Source: JBAXQQ01 sp037131695 (lineage in GTDB: Bacteria > Armatimonadota > Hebobacteria > CAIYQO01). From it: 64,000 bases of DNA. Position numbers and translations under genes: made by a program. The first letter of the stretch is position 1. Every line of letters begins with the position of its first letter. Under the pieces are notes generated by a model that worked only from the letters and a program-made list of their open reading frames with translations, was not told where the DNA came from and did not search any database. Location of the stretch: NCBI GenBank assembly GCA_964638715.1, contig CAZWZF010000023.1:1-64000 (forward strand), in the 5' to 3' direction. Of this stretch, positions 17,252 through 27,007 are shown in pieces.

Positions 17252-20200
17252 TTACTTCTCAAACGCAAACTCTAATTCGTTTGCCCAATGCTCTACCCAA
17301 TCCACCTTGAATGACCCGTTGTGTTTCGCTACGCTGCGTTTGTAGCTTAGCTCCATGCAACCTGCACCGGTATTATCGTTAACGCGATAGGAGAACTTGA
17401 TGGTTTTGCCGGCATCAAGGGATTTTTTCACATCGGGTATTTCTGACCATGGCAAGGCACATTCAGTAATTCGAGTGTTGCCTTCATGTGTTATTGCCAG
17501 CTTTCCACCTTTTACAGGTCCTTCATTAGGTGCTTTTGGACTATGCGGGTAAAAATGCTTATTCGGCAGGTCTGGCCGGCGTAATGGCCATATTTCTGTG
17601 CCGCCACCATATTTTGCCGCAACAGGATTCAGCGCATATTCATAATCGGTATCCCAATATCCGGTGAACTTTGGCAAAGTACCCGGTGGATTCATTGCCC
17701 ATGGTTTATCGGCGTCTGGAATGACATTAAATGCAATTTGTATGTTGTCATGATTAGGGAAATTGCCGGCTGGTAAATCCGGGTCCATGCGATAACTGTA
17801 ACGGCGGACACCTTCTGGCCAGGTAAACTCTTCAGTTATTTCTTTTGCAGTCCATAAATCAGCCGGGGTATTTTTCTGATTAAGATGCATATCAATTATC
17901 GCATCTATTTGAGTTGCCGGCGTACCGCTTAGGGTAGTTCCGCGGAAATAATAACCCGTTAAACCAGGCAATTTCGCTTCAATATCTGGAGTTAACGCGG
18001 ATGACGGTATAACTTCTTTCTTTTGGCTGGCACTTGACCATAACAAACGCGAGGTTGCCCCGCCGCCACCGTCATAATATTCAAACTTAATATCATAAGC
18101 TTTTCCTGCTTCCACCTTAATCATTCCGCTATTTTCAGTATCGCCATGGCCATTCCAATTTTCCACCAGTTGCTGTCCGTTAACCCATAAACGTGCTCCA
18201 TCATCAGTAACGGTGTAGAAAGTATATTCTTCGCTGAATTTCGGGGTGACTTTTCCTTTCCAACGAACAGAGATGGCAGTACCTTTAACATCGAGTTTTG
18301 CATAACTTTTTTCTGGATAAAAGAAATCATCTTCGTTTATTGTTTCATATCGACGCATTCCATCTTCAACGGTGCTGTCAACAGCCTTGCAAGAGAAATA
18401 CAAATAATCTTTATCATACGCCAACCATCCGGTGGCATATCCCTTTTTTAAAGATGTGTCGAAAGTTTTAAAAGGCTGCCAGGCAAATTCCTGTAGGGTT
18501 GGTGCGGCATTGCCAGGACTGGTTACAGTCTGCACTGGGATATCTCCCCAGTCATCAAGCTTGCCATCAACAGTAATCGTACGTTTTGCAATCACATCCA
18601 CATGCAGGTCTTCGTTATGTTCTGATTTACCATCTTTACCAGCATCAAAAGTAAAATACAGCGGATAGATGTTATTCTCAACAGATACACCAGCAATGAC
18701 TGGAATTGCAATAACTTTTGTTTCATTAGCATTGAACTTGATCTTCTGGATTGGAGTAGCCAAAGTCAGTTTTCCAAGAGTAACTGCCAGCATACCGTTA
18801 ATAGGTCGATTTAACACATTGGTTAAGCGCAATTGCAATACCGGATGCTGTTCAATACGGGAAGTCAAGTCTAAACATTCTTTTGCCAATGGCTCAATCC
18901 CCGCGATATTTCCTTTTTGCAATGCTTTTACTAATGCCGAAAAACTACCTTTTTTGCCATTACCGCGCAGAAAGAAGCCGCGATGATCTAAAGGAATAAC
19001 AATTTTTCCGCCTTTTGATGCCACCGGGTTGCCATAAAAATCAAACAGTGAATAACTTTTCGATGATTTTATGGTTAATGTTGCTCCACTTAATGCTTCT
19101 GAAGCATCCAGAGCTTTCTCTATTTTCGCTTTATCTTCAGGTAATGCATCCTTTGCCAAAGCGGCTAATTGTGCGCGCAATTCAGCCTTGTGTTTAATTT
19201 CTGCAACGCCGCGCGCAGTGCGGAATAATACATTATCAGCACCGAATTCTTCGCCAAAATCTCCAATAACCACTATGGTATTGTCTTCAACATCTGGTTT
19301 TCCATTTATTATATTGCCATCAAACAGCATTACCCACGGCAAACCATTTTTGAAAAGCAATTCTTTGAAACGTCTTTCGCCTATAAAATGTGTTGTTGCG
19401 CCTACTGATGCAGCAACCGACCAGGTATTGCCGGTTTGGATGCGCTTTTTCTTGCCATCTTCACCATATATCTCAACTGACTGCCAATACATCTCTCTGG
19501 CATCGGCAATATTGCCGCCATATACGCCAACTGCCCGGTCATGACCGGTAGAAAGGTTAGTTGCTACCACAGCAGCCACCCGGTCATCTGTATTAGCTAC
19601 CCAACTTTCAGTGTCCCATATTTTAACCCGGCCATTTGGCGACCGACGATTCATCCATGCCTTCACCGTTGATGGCGGAGCCATTCCCTGGTAATGAATA
19701 GAACAAAAATCCAACCATTTTAGATAATCATCTTTGCCATCGCCAAAGAATTTATCATTTGTATTGGAAGAGCTATCACAACCGCCTATTAAAATGTCAA
19801 CATTTGCTTCTTTGCGCGCCTCTTCTACACCATGTGCCAAGGCGGTGAATATTTCCCGGTATCGAATATCATCAGCACCCCAACCACTGATAGAGATGCC
19901 ATTCCATGGTTCATTCATAAACTTCATGCCGTTAATCGGACCTTTTGGCCAACCGTAATCAACAGCAAATTGTTTCACTTCCTTTTTAAAATCTTCATCG
20001 TAAGACGGCAGCCATGCAAGGTCGAATTTTGTATCCTGCATTTCTCCTTTATCATTCAGCCATGGGCGCGGGCGTCCTAATGGCTGCATGGGACCATAAA
20101 ACGAACCACCGCCAAACTCCACAGTTATTGCCAAACCAGCTTTCTTTAAAGCCATCAACTGATCACCCATTCGTTTATACCATTCAGGATAATCTTTGTC

Positions 20201-20827
20201 AGTGGTTGGTTTATAACCAAAACCCATACGGTTGGGGGATGCGCCAAGACGAACAAGTAAATCTACTTCTCCATTATCAAGGCATAATTGTGGAAATTGC
20301 ACTGGTTTCGGGTTGGCTTTGAAAGTACGTACAAAACTGGTTATAAAACGTTTTCCAAATTCACCTAAATCTATTACTAATGCATAAGCGCCATTCTGAG
20401 CTGGAACCTTGGGATTAACAGTCAAAGTCTGATACCCGCCAGCAGCTATCTTTACTTCTACAGGCACAGAATCACAATCAGCCATTTTATACATTTCAGG
20501 AACCCAGATATCGTTTGGGCGTCCTTTTGTTCCATAAGCAATTAAATTTACTTTCCCTTTTATTTCAAGGGGTGATTTACTGGTATTAACTAACTGAAAA
20601 GTAAATGAAGCCTGCTCACCGGTCCATAATACACTTGCTGGTGCTGAACTATTAATGAATGTAACTGTGTAGTTATTCTTAACATCCTTCAGCTTAACAC
20701 CCATCGTTTCTTCGAAACCTGGAATGTTAGAACCGGACACCATTTGTGCTGTAGTTATGGCACAACAAATTAAGAAAAGAGATACGATATGGGTAATTCC
20801 CCATAATTTAAAATGATTGAGATTCAT
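17252..20827 (-). CDS. Secreted glycoside-hydrolase-like protein with PA14 and CBM9-like domains
   Basis: This 1191-residue protein has a signal peptide (cleavage probably after ITTA, near residue 28). A central region resembles a clan-A (beta/alpha)8 glycosidase. KFMNEPWNG near residue 305 fits the acid/base glutamate, and IWDTESW near residue 407 the nucleophile. Near residues 750-1190 is a CBM9-like domain (ITVDGKLDDWGD at its start, HANELEF-like end). It is interrupted at about 865-950 by a PA14-type module (FYTVTDDGARLWVNGQQL...KFEYYDGGGGATSRLLWSS). A polysaccharide substrate is likely but unspecified. ATG 20827 has AAGGAG 6 nt upstream; the TTG before it is not needed. Family assignment of the catalytic part is by motif only. 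Confidence 0.75.
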   Translation of the reverse strand: MNLNHFKLWGITHIVSLFLICCAITTAQMVSGSNIPGFEETMGVKLKDVKNNYTVTFINSSAPASVLWTGEQASFTFQLVNTSKSPLEIKGKVNLIAYGTKGRPNDIWVPEMYKMADCDSVPVEVKIAAGGYQTLTVNPKVPAQNGAYALVIDLGEFGKRFITSFVRTFKANPKPVQFPQLCLDNGEVDLLVRLGASPNRMGFGYKPTTDKDYPEWYKRMGDQLMALKKAGLAITVEFGGGSFYGPMQPLGRPRPWLNDKGEMQDTKFDLAWLPSYDEDFKKEVKQFAVDYGWPKGPINGMKFMNEPWNGISISGWGADDIRYREIFTALAHGVEEARKEANVDILIGGCDSSSNTNDKFFGDGKDDYLKWLDFCSIHYQGMAPPSTVKAWMNRRSPNGRVKIWDTESWVANTDDRVAAVVATNLSTGHDRAVGVYGGNIADAREMYWQSVEIYGEDGKKKRIQTGNTWSVAASVGATTHFIGERRFKELLFKNGLPWVMLFDGNIINGKPDVEDNTIVVIGDFGEEFGADNVLFRTARGVAEIKHKAELRAQLAALAKDALPEDKAKIEKALDASEALSGATLTIKSSKSYSLFDFYGNPVASKGGKIVIPLDHRGFFLRGNGKKGSFSALVKALQKGNIAGIEPLAKECLDLTSRIEQHPVLQLRLTNVLNRPINGMLAVTLGKLTLATPIQKIKFNANETKVIAIPVIAGVSVENNIYPLYFTFDAGKDGKSEHNEDLHVDVIAKRTITVDGKLDDWGDIPVQTVTSPGNAAPTLQEFAWQPFKTFDTSLKKGYATGWLAYDKDYLYFSCKAVDSTVEDGMRRYETINEDDFFYPEKSYAKLDVKGTAISVRWKGKVTPKFSEEYTFYTVTDDGARLWVNGQQLVENWNGHGDTENSGMIKVEAGKAYDIKFEYYDGGGGATSRLLWSSASQKKEVIPSSALTPDIEAKLPGLTGYYFRGTTLSGTPATQIDAIIDMHLNQKNTPADLWTAKEITEEFTWPEGVRRYSYRMDPDLPAGNFPNHDNIQIAFNVIPDADKPWAMNPPGTLPKFTGYWDTDYEYALNPVAAKYGGGTEIWPLRRPDLPNKHFYPHSPKAPNEGPVKGGKLAITHEGNTRITECALPWSEIPDVKKSLDAGKTIKFSYRVNDNTGAGCMELSYKRSVAKHNGSFKVDWVEHWANELEFAFEK

Positions 20828-20981
20828 CAAATTCTCCTTTAAGAATGAACAACGCGTGCGACAATTGTGTCAATAATACCTGTTAATATGTTCTTTTACA
20901 ATAGAGTTTATCTGATTTTTCTATTTTTTTGCAACTTCTCTAAATAAAGTGTGTCATTAAATATGACTGTAATGCATTTGC

Positions 20982-23360
20982 ATGCTGTTAAACAAAATAA
21001 TGACTTTAATTAAAAACAAAACAGAATATAGATTTGCAAAAATTTGGCGAATGATTTGTATTGGTTTTGTTGTATTTACAACTCAATGCGGATGGTCGTT
21101 AGCACCTGTCAGCGATTCAAAAACAGCACCGATAAAATCTGCAACAGTTCCATCTACACTGCCAGACCCCAGTATACTAACGTTTAATATTAACTCAGGT
21201 GCATTATCTAATTTAACTGGAAACCAGAATACAGACATCGCTACCGGTCCAGTTACTTTTTCCGGCATTTATACAAACTCAGCAATTCAAGGTACAAAAA
21301 AATCGCCAGTTTCTTTGCTTAATTCAAATAATACTAAAAATGCCGATGATTCATTGATGGATTTTAAAGTCGCTTACAAAAATAACGGTTTAACAATGTC
21401 TGCTGAAGTTAATGAAACAGGACAGAAGTTTCTGGGATTCAGTGATACGGTGAAGAAACTTAAAGCAATCGACCCAAACAGTGCCAACATGTTGACGTTG
21501 GGTACAAAAAAAACAAATTATAACATGAGTTATACCGGCATCAAAGGATTATCGATGTCGTCAAACTTAAATACAGTTACTGTTGACCAGACTGGTAATG
21601 TAGCAAACGGGATGACACAGACAATAAACAATAACAATCTTGGGTTAAATCTTGGGTCAAAATACCGGTTTGATTATAATATATCAAATTTGGTTGAAAC
21701 CTGGGATCCTACGGTAGCAGTTCACGATTCAAGAGAAGTTCAAAGCCAACTTTTAAAACTATCCGGTAAAATGGGGAACAAATCTTCATTTTCTTTATCT
21801 CAAGGCACTACGAATACCAATCAGGGGAAAGCCCAAACTGACCTTACTGAATATGGTTATGCCATGAACTGGAATGAATGGAACAATTTATCATTAACAG
21901 GAAATTACCTGACTCGCTTTACAAAACAAACAAATGAACAAGCTGCTATTTTAAATATGGATATGAAAGCTAATATTACTCCCAATATGAAATTAACCGG
22001 AAAACTGGTTAATAATTCTACAGAACGTACCGGGGTAGTAGGAAGCATAGATAATAATTTCAATCAGTTGCGATTGGAAACAAAAGTTCTACCAAATGTG
22101 CAAATGACAAATGAATATGTAACAAAATATACCCCTGATAACGCAAGCATCAAGTCGATCAATCATCAGGCAATATGGAAAATCTCTCCCTCATGGACAT
22201 CAACAATCCTATCTGGAAGTAATGATAACTCACTATCCGGCCTGGAAGAACGGTTGGAATGTGGATTTAAAGGTACAATTGGTCCTATCAAAAATCCTGC
22301 GACTTTACTGCTGCAAACCGGGCAGTATAACCTTGATACGAATAAACTCGATTATGACAGAGAAATGGTGTCAGTTCAATTGTTGTCATACCGTCCACTG
22401 GTATCAACATCGATGGCTTTCGGTTATTATGACGGTCCTATTTTGACAGCAAACTCTCTTATCTACAGGTCATGGGGAAATAAACCTGTTGCCATCACTG
22501 GTGTGTGGCGCGATGTTGATTTTATGCGTTATCGTGAATATGGCGGAGAATTAACACAAACGTTAAATTCGAAAACTAAGTTGGTAGGAAAGCATTTCCG
22601 TGATGAAATTGATAATAATGGCGAACAATATACTTCCGAAATCGGTGTTGAGCGGCAAATAGGTAAAGGAAGTATTCAATTAGGATATAACGACACCCAG
22701 CTTCCCAATAACACAGAACAACACGGTACTGTATGGCGGGTTTATCTGCCATTCACAAAACCATTGCCGGCGTGGGCTAAATCAACACTTCGCGGTACAG
22801 TATTTCAGGATGGTTCCACCTGGGGTTTCGGACAATTGCCTACCTGGGTAACAACACCGGAATCTGGTATGACTGTCAGTCAGCGTATCTCGCAAGTCAA
22901 TAAAACTGAATCCCAAAATCAATCTGTAACTCTGGGAAGCATGGCAAGTGATGATGTATATCTGCAAACCGGTTATGAACGCAACCCGAACTCCAATGTC
23001 AATATGCCTGAACAGGATGATCGATTATTTTTCCATTCAGCTTATGCGATTTCACCCGATGTACAGGTATTCGCTCGTTTTACCCAGGAACCTTTGCTTG
23101 ATAAACCTGCAGTATTATCGACACGTTCATTTGGCATGATGGGACGAATATCACCCACAACACGATTACAACTACAAATGAACTGGCTGACACAAGATAC
23201 TAAAACTGATTCTATAGATGGTAAAGCATACTTGCTTCAATTTGAACGAAGCATAAATGCTGATAACTCACTGACTTTAAAATACCGATTTTTGCCGGAG
23301 CAATTCCGTGGGAAATTAAACACACAACAGGCAGAACTCGGTTACCGATTGACATTCTGA
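20982..23360 (+). CDS. Predicted outer-membrane beta-barrel protein
   Basis: This 792-residue protein has a signal sequence (IWRMICIGFVVFTTQCGWSLA, about residues 21-41), almost no cytoplasmic-type motifs, and long alternating polar and hydrophobic strands through to a terminal phenylalanine (QAELGYRLTF), the classic outer-membrane-protein ending. I do not recognise the family. It is close in size to LptD but I see no LptA-like N-terminal domain. None of the in-frame starts (20982, 21000, 21051) has a clear ribosome-binding site. An M48 peptidase gene follows 57 nt later, and lptA-like and lptC-like genes converge on it, so a role in envelope assembly is plausible. Confidence 0.7.
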   Translation: MLLNKIMTLIKNKTEYRFAKIWRMICIGFVVFTTQCGWSLAPVSDSKTAPIKSATVPSTLPDPSILTFNINSGALSNLTGNQNTDIATGPVTFSGIYTNSAIQGTKKSPVSLLNSNNTKNADDSLMDFKVAYKNNGLTMSAEVNETGQKFLGFSDTVKKLKAIDPNSANMLTLGTKKTNYNMSYTGIKGLSMSSNLNTVTVDQTGNVANGMTQTINNNNLGLNLGSKYRFDYNISNLVETWDPTVAVHDSREVQSQLLKLSGKMGNKSSFSLSQGTTNTNQGKAQTDLTEYGYAMNWNEWNNLSLTGNYLTRFTKQTNEQAAILNMDMKANITPNMKLTGKLVNNSTERTGVVGSIDNNFNQLRLETKVLPNVQMTNEYVTKYTPDNASIKSINHQAIWKISPSWTSTILSGSNDNSLSGLEERLECGFKGTIGPIKNPATLLLQTGQYNLDTNKLDYDREMVSVQLLSYRPLVSTSMAFGYYDGPILTANSLIYRSWGNKPVAITGVWRDVDFMRYREYGGELTQTLNSKTKLVGKHFRDEIDNNGEQYTSEIGVERQIGKGSIQLGYNDTQLPNNTEQHGTVWRVYLPFTKPLPAWAKSTLRGTVFQDGSTWGFGQLPTWVTTPESGMTVSQRISQVNKTESQNQSVTLGSMASDDVYLQTGYERNPNSNVNMPEQDDRLFFHSAYAISPDVQVFARFTQEPLLDKPAVLSTRSFGMMGRISPTTRLQLQMNWLTQDTKTDSIDGKAYLLQFERSINADNSLTLKYRFLPEQFRGKLNTQQAELGYRLTF

Positions 23361-23417
23361 TCATAGAGAATTATTCTTAATACAGATAATTTCTGTTTGT
23401 GTTTCAGGAGAACAGCA

Positions 23418-24524
23418 ATGAGATTTTGTTTATATATATTATTATTACTACTGCCGGCAACCATGGTATTTGCGACAGAGTCACCAACTGCTACTACTCC
23501 ATCTGAAAAAAAATTGGGTGAAGAAACAGCAGCACAAATCGAAAAAACTTATAAAGTTATAAATGATCCTGCCAAAAACGCTTTATTTACTTCTATTGCA
23601 AACTCAATAGCACCATTCACCCAGCGTCCGGATGTTGTTTATACCTGTAAAATATTAGATATTCCTGATATCAATGCTTTTTCTTTGCCAGGCGGCTATT
23701 TATATGTAACAGCCGGTTTGGCGAACGCGGTAGAGAGCCAGGATGAAATAGCCGCAGTTCTTGCCCACGAAGTCGCTCACAATTCAATGTATCATATTCG
23801 CGACAGCATGAAAAAAAGCACACCGCTAACAGTTGCGCAAATGGCAATTATAATTGCATCTATTTATTCAAAACGCGAAGACTTGCAGCCTGGTCAGGTG
23901 GCAATGATGACCCAAATCATTAAGGAAGCCGTTCAAAATGGCTTTACAATTGAACAGGAATATCAGGCAGATGAACAGGCAGTATATTATCTGAATAAGC
24001 AGAAAAAATATAACCCCTCGGCAGTCTATTCAGTAATCATGGGACTTAATCAGATTGATCGGGTACAAGATGCTGAGAAGTATGGATACTTGAATGACCA
24101 TCCGTTCCCTCGCCAGCGTAAAGAGCGGTTGGAACAAATTATGAACAAATTGAAAATTGATATAAATATTTGGACGGTAGTAAATTTTCGCGCGGCAGCT
24201 AAATACGATAAAGATAAAAATGAATCAACATTAACCATGGGGAAAAATGAGATTATTATCCTGAATGGCGATGCCAGTAAAGAAACAATCGAAAAAGCTG
24301 CCAATACCATTAACCGTCAATTAATGAAATATTTCATTCGACAATATGATATAACTTCTAATATGGTAGGCGATAATGCAGAGATTCGGGTTAGGAACCT
24401 GCCAGTTCTCACCATAACTCCTGATGACTGTGTTAAGAAAGGCAAAACGGTAAAAGAAATCGCCGACCAGACAACTGAAGTAATAAAAAATGCGATCTGG
24501 CAGGCGATTATTAACAGGTCATAA
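23418..24524 (+). CDS. Periplasmic M48-family metallopeptidase (BepA-like)
   Basis: This 368-residue zinc protease has a signal peptide (LYILLLLLPATMVFA). The HEVAH zinc-binding motif lies in VLAHEVAHNSMYH, with a downstream third ligand glutamate in EYQADEQAVYYL. The NAFSLPGGYLYVTAGL segment is typical of the BepA/Oma1-like group. The C-terminal part lacks the TPR repeats of E. coli BepA. ATG 23418 is preceded by CAGGAG (23405-23410). In E. coli such proteases handle misassembled outer-membrane proteins including LptD. The upstream barrel gene could encode its client, which is inference. Confidence 0.88.
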   Translation: MRFCLYILLLLLPATMVFATESPTATTPSEKKLGEETAAQIEKTYKVINDPAKNALFTSIANSIAPFTQRPDVVYTCKILDIPDINAFSLPGGYLYVTAGLANAVESQDEIAAVLAHEVAHNSMYHIRDSMKKSTPLTVAQMAIIIASIYSKREDLQPGQVAMMTQIIKEAVQNGFTIEQEYQADEQAVYYLNKQKKYNPSAVYSVIMGLNQIDRVQDAEKYGYLNDHPFPRQRKERLEQIMNKLKIDINIWTVVNFRAAAKYDKDKNESTLTMGKNEIIILNGDASKETIEKAANTINRQLMKYFIRQYDITSNMVGDNAEIRVRNLPVLTITPDDCVKKGKTVKEIADQTTEVIKNAIWQAIINRS

Positions 24525-24539
24525 AATAGTTGGCTGAGT

Positions 24540-25349
24540 TTACTTTTTCTCATCGTCCTTTACATCTACAGTGATGCTGATGGTTTCGTCTTTTTTGGCG
24601 GCGATGTCTATCCAGTCATCTTTTACTGATACGGTAACAGTATCCGCATTTTTCAGCTCTTCAAAATTTAAGTCAGATTTATTTTTTTCGCCGATATTCT
24701 TTATTTCGATATTGCCCTTCATGGTGATCAATTCGCTGTCGCGGTCGTAAATAGCCTGGTCTGCTTTAATAATTCGTGTTTTCTGAGTGACAACCACATT
24801 TTTTTTTGCCAGAGCTTTTTTATTTGCGTAATCATAACTCAGCGAATCGCAGGTGATTACGGACGGCTCATTCATGTTTTTCTTCATATCGCCAGTTTTT
24901 GCATCTTTTTTCTTCGGCGTTGTTACCATCTTAACATTAGTTGAAAATTCTGCCCTGCGCGGTGAACTGTATGCCTGTAAAGTTTCCGCGGTGATGGTAT
25001 TTTCCGGGTCTTTAAATATCGGGTTTCCGGTACAGGTGAACTCGTGAATATCATCTTTTGATTTCATTACAATATTATCGGCGGTCATCACCGCATCTTC
25101 ATGAGTGATTTTTGCGTTAATTAATGTTGTAATTCGCACATCGCCTTCTTGTTTTATACTATGTATCTTTGTCGTTTGAATATTTACTTTTTTTGTCGCT
25201 GCCGCAGGCTGGTCTTTCGTTGCTGGTTTATCTGTCACTGCCGGCATTTCTTTAGTGGTCGCGATGTCGCCAAACGGCGGTTTTTCACCAGCACCTATAA
25301 ATGCGAACAGGCATAATATTACAAAAACCATAAATAAAATATTTTTCAT
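24540..25349 (-). CDS. lptA: LptA/OstA-like periplasmic LPS transport protein
   Basis: This 269-residue protein has a signal peptide (FMVFVILCLFAFIGAG), a low-complexity Thr/Ala/Pro/Lys linker (about 30-53) and two OstA-like beta-jelly-roll segments. These carry repeated patterns such as AVMTADNIVM, TITAETLQAY and RIIKADQAIYDRDSELITMKGNIEI. LptA bridges LPS between the inner and outer membranes. It starts directly after the lptC-like stop, with no gap, so the two are cotranscribed. The linker and C-terminal acidic tail make it longer than E. coli LptA (185 residues). Confidence 0.82.
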   Translation of the reverse strand: MKNILFMVFVILCLFAFIGAGEKPPFGDIATTKEMPAVTDKPATKDQPAAATKKVNIQTTKIHSIKQEGDVRITTLINAKITHEDAVMTADNIVMKSKDDIHEFTCTGNPIFKDPENTITAETLQAYSSPRRAEFSTNVKMVTTPKKKDAKTGDMKKNMNEPSVITCDSLSYDYANKKALAKKNVVVTQKTRIIKADQAIYDRDSELITMKGNIEIKNIGEKNKSDLNFEELKNADTVTVSVKDDWIDIAAKKDETISITVDVKDDEKK

Positions 25350-26123
25350 CTATTTGTTTCCTTTTTTCTGTTGATATTCTTTATATCTTTCTTTTATTCC
25401 TGGTGGAATAGGTGGTATCTCTGGTAATGGTGCGCCAGTAGCCCAGTTGCTGATATCATTTACGCTTAATGATATATTCACACCATTATCAAGTGTCATC
25501 TCGTCTTTTATTATATCAAATGTAGCCGATGCTGCGGTAATGCTGTTAGCGCCGGATGTTAAAGTAATACCACCAGTACAAGTGAGTGTTTTATTTGTCA
25601 GTTTATAAATAGCACCAGCAGGAGCAGACAAATTGTAATCGCCAACCTTCGCTGTTAAATCGCTGGGGATAATCATTTCCTGTCCGTAATCATTCCACAG
25701 CACTGATTTCGCTGCCATCTCGATTGATTTGCCAATAAGTTTAACGCCGCCTTCCAGTCCGAAGTCGCCGGAGTTTAAATTACGGTTTAAAGTTGCTGCT
25801 GTAATAGTAAATTCTTCAGTGGCACCATTTAACATGATAATTTTTTTTAACCCGGTTATAGAAAGAGTATTTGATTTTGTCATATCAAAGTTTGCGGCTT
25901 CTACCTGCCAGACAATTTTACCGTTGCTTACACCATGTATTTTTACAGTTTTCAGATGCAGGTCAACGCTGGTAGAATTAGGGGGTGGGGTACCGTTGTT
26001 TACATCTACAGGCTTTTTATTAATAATGTATATTACCACACCAATGATGACGGCAGTTGTCAGCAGAAAAAAAATGCTGCCGGAATATTTAAAGATATTT
26101 TTTTTATCAGTTCCTTCTGTCAT
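25350..26123 (-). CDS. lptC: LptC-like inner-membrane LPS export protein
   Basis: This 257-residue protein has one N-terminal membrane segment (about 15-33: SIFFLLTTAVIIGVVIYII) and a periplasmic beta-rich domain with the LptC pattern KIVWQVEAANFDMTKSNTLSITGLK, followed by OstA-like repeats. LptC takes LPS from LptBFG and hands it to LptA, which is encoded next. The ATG at 26123 has no good ribosome-binding site, and a terminator for the upstream gene lies just before it. It therefore either has its own promoter or depends on readthrough. Confidence 0.8.
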   Translation of the reverse strand: MTEGTDKKNIFKYSGSIFFLLTTAVIIGVVIYIINKKPVDVNNGTPPPNSTSVDLHLKTVKIHGVSNGKIVWQVEAANFDMTKSNTLSITGLKKIIMLNGATEEFTITAATLNRNLNSGDFGLEGGVKLIGKSIEMAAKSVLWNDYGQEMIIPSDLTAKVGDYNLSAPAGAIYKLTNKTLTCTGGITLTSGANSITAASATFDIIKDEMTLDNGVNISLSVNDISNWATGAPLPEIPPIPPGIKERYKEYQQKKGNK

Positions 26124-26133
26124 AATTTTTTAA

Positions 26134-26161
26134 TAAAAAAGCGGCCATCAGTGATGACCGC
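26134..26161 (-). terminator. Minus-strand terminator after the lipoprotein gene
   Basis: On the minus strand the RNA folds GCGGUCAUCA with UGAUGGCCGC, fully paired with one G-U pair and a single-base loop, then runs into six U residues. It lies 15-40 nt after the lipoprotein stop and just before the lptC-like start. Confidence 0.85.
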
Positions 26162-26175
26162 TGATTTGATAGATT

Positions 26176-26643
26176 TTACCATGGCGGCGGGGGAGGGCCA
26201 TCTCCGCCTGACCCGGTTTTAGTAAAGTTCAATGAAATCGAATAATAATTGTTTGAAACTATTTTTTCTTCACCATTTATAAATACTCTTAGTGCAAATT
26301 TATAATCACCAATATATGATCCGGTTACAAGTTCATTATATAATTCTGATGTTTTGCTGCCGCTGTAATCAAATATCCAGTTATTCGTACCGGTAACAGG
26401 CGTTAATAGGATATTGGAAATAACTGAATTGTCAGATGTTTTAGTAAGAGAACAATAAACAGTTCCTGGTGATAATTGTCCTGCCAGTGCGGCAGAAGGA
26501 GTATATAATAAAGTTGTTGCCCCTGAAAAACTTAAAGTTCCTAAATCAGTATTAATCGGATTGGTGGTAGTGCCTCCGCCACCACACCCGGATATCATTA
26601 ATGTTAGAGCCAATGCCGCAAGCAAAAGTTTTAAAATTTTCAT
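26176..26643 (-). CDS. Small lipoprotein of unknown function
   Basis: This 155-residue protein has a lipoprotein signal peptide with lipobox MISGC (Cys20), a following Gly/Thr-rich tether, one probable beta-sandwich domain and a Gly/Pro-rich C-terminal tail. GGGAG is 5 nt upstream of ATG 26643. It is a single-gene unit with its own terminator. I do not recognise a family. Its position beside the lptC/lptA pair hints at an envelope role without proof. Confidence 0.75.
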   Translation of the reverse strand: MKILKLLLAALALTLMISGCGGGGTTTNPINTDLGTLSFSGATTLLYTPSAALAGQLSPGTVYCSLTKTSDNSVISNILLTPVTGTNNWIFDYSGSKTSELYNELVTGSYIGDYKFALRVFINGEEKIVSNNYYSISLNFTKTGSGGDGPPPPPW

Positions 26644-26772
26644 CTTTTCTCCCGACTAAGGTATAATTTACCTGTCATCGTACCTATTTTATCAAATTTC
26701 TGACATTCGGCAAGGATTTTTTGAGAAAAAAGAATTATTTCAAAAAAAAATCTTAATAGCAGCGTACCATAC

Positions 26773-26801
26773 TTGACAATAGTTGCCAGAATAAGTAAAC
26801 T
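26773..26801 (+). promoter_or_regulatory. Putative sigma-70 promoter for rpoBC
   Basis: TTGACA (26773-26778) and TAAACT (26796-26801) are 17 bp apart. Transcription would start near 26808, giving a leader of about 200 nt before rpoB. A second perfect TTGACA at 26849 lacks a good -10 at normal spacing. The 364-bp stretch from 26644 to 27007 otherwise holds the leader hairpin at 26883-26931 and no convincing gene. Confidence 0.5.
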
Positions 26802-26882
26802 TTCTTCTTGTGCAAAGGTTTCGGGCAAAGGTGAAGTTGATAAATCTATTGACAACGTCAATATACAAATAAAAAAACATAT

Positions 26883-26931
26883 ATAGTGAAGCAAGCTGGA
26901 GTGAACGAAAGTTCGCGCCTTGCTTCACTAT
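26883..26931 (+). promoter_or_regulatory. Structured rpoB leader hairpin
   Basis: A 13-bp perfect outer stem (ATAGTGAAGCAAG at 26883-26895 with its complement at 26919-26931) encloses an inner GAAC-GAAA-GTTC hairpin. No T tract follows, so it is not a simple terminator. It sits in the predicted rpoB leader and could be a protein-binding or processing site. Confidence 0.6.
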
Positions 26932-27007
26932 TGTGCGTTTGTTTGACAACTGGCCTTTTTTATTACCCGATTGTTCATTAGCCACTAAGGCTTTAGCGGA
27001 GGTATTC

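Noticed and set aside
20982..23360. Barrel protein as LptD
   Set aside because: The size fits, but I see no LptA-like N-terminal domain and no conserved cysteine pairs of LptD. Kept as unknown outer-membrane protein.
26640..26894. Small minus-strand frame upstream of rpoB
   Set aside because: It overlaps the rpoB leader and the start of the lipoprotein gene, has no recognisable motif, and its composition looks like AT-rich intergenic sequence.
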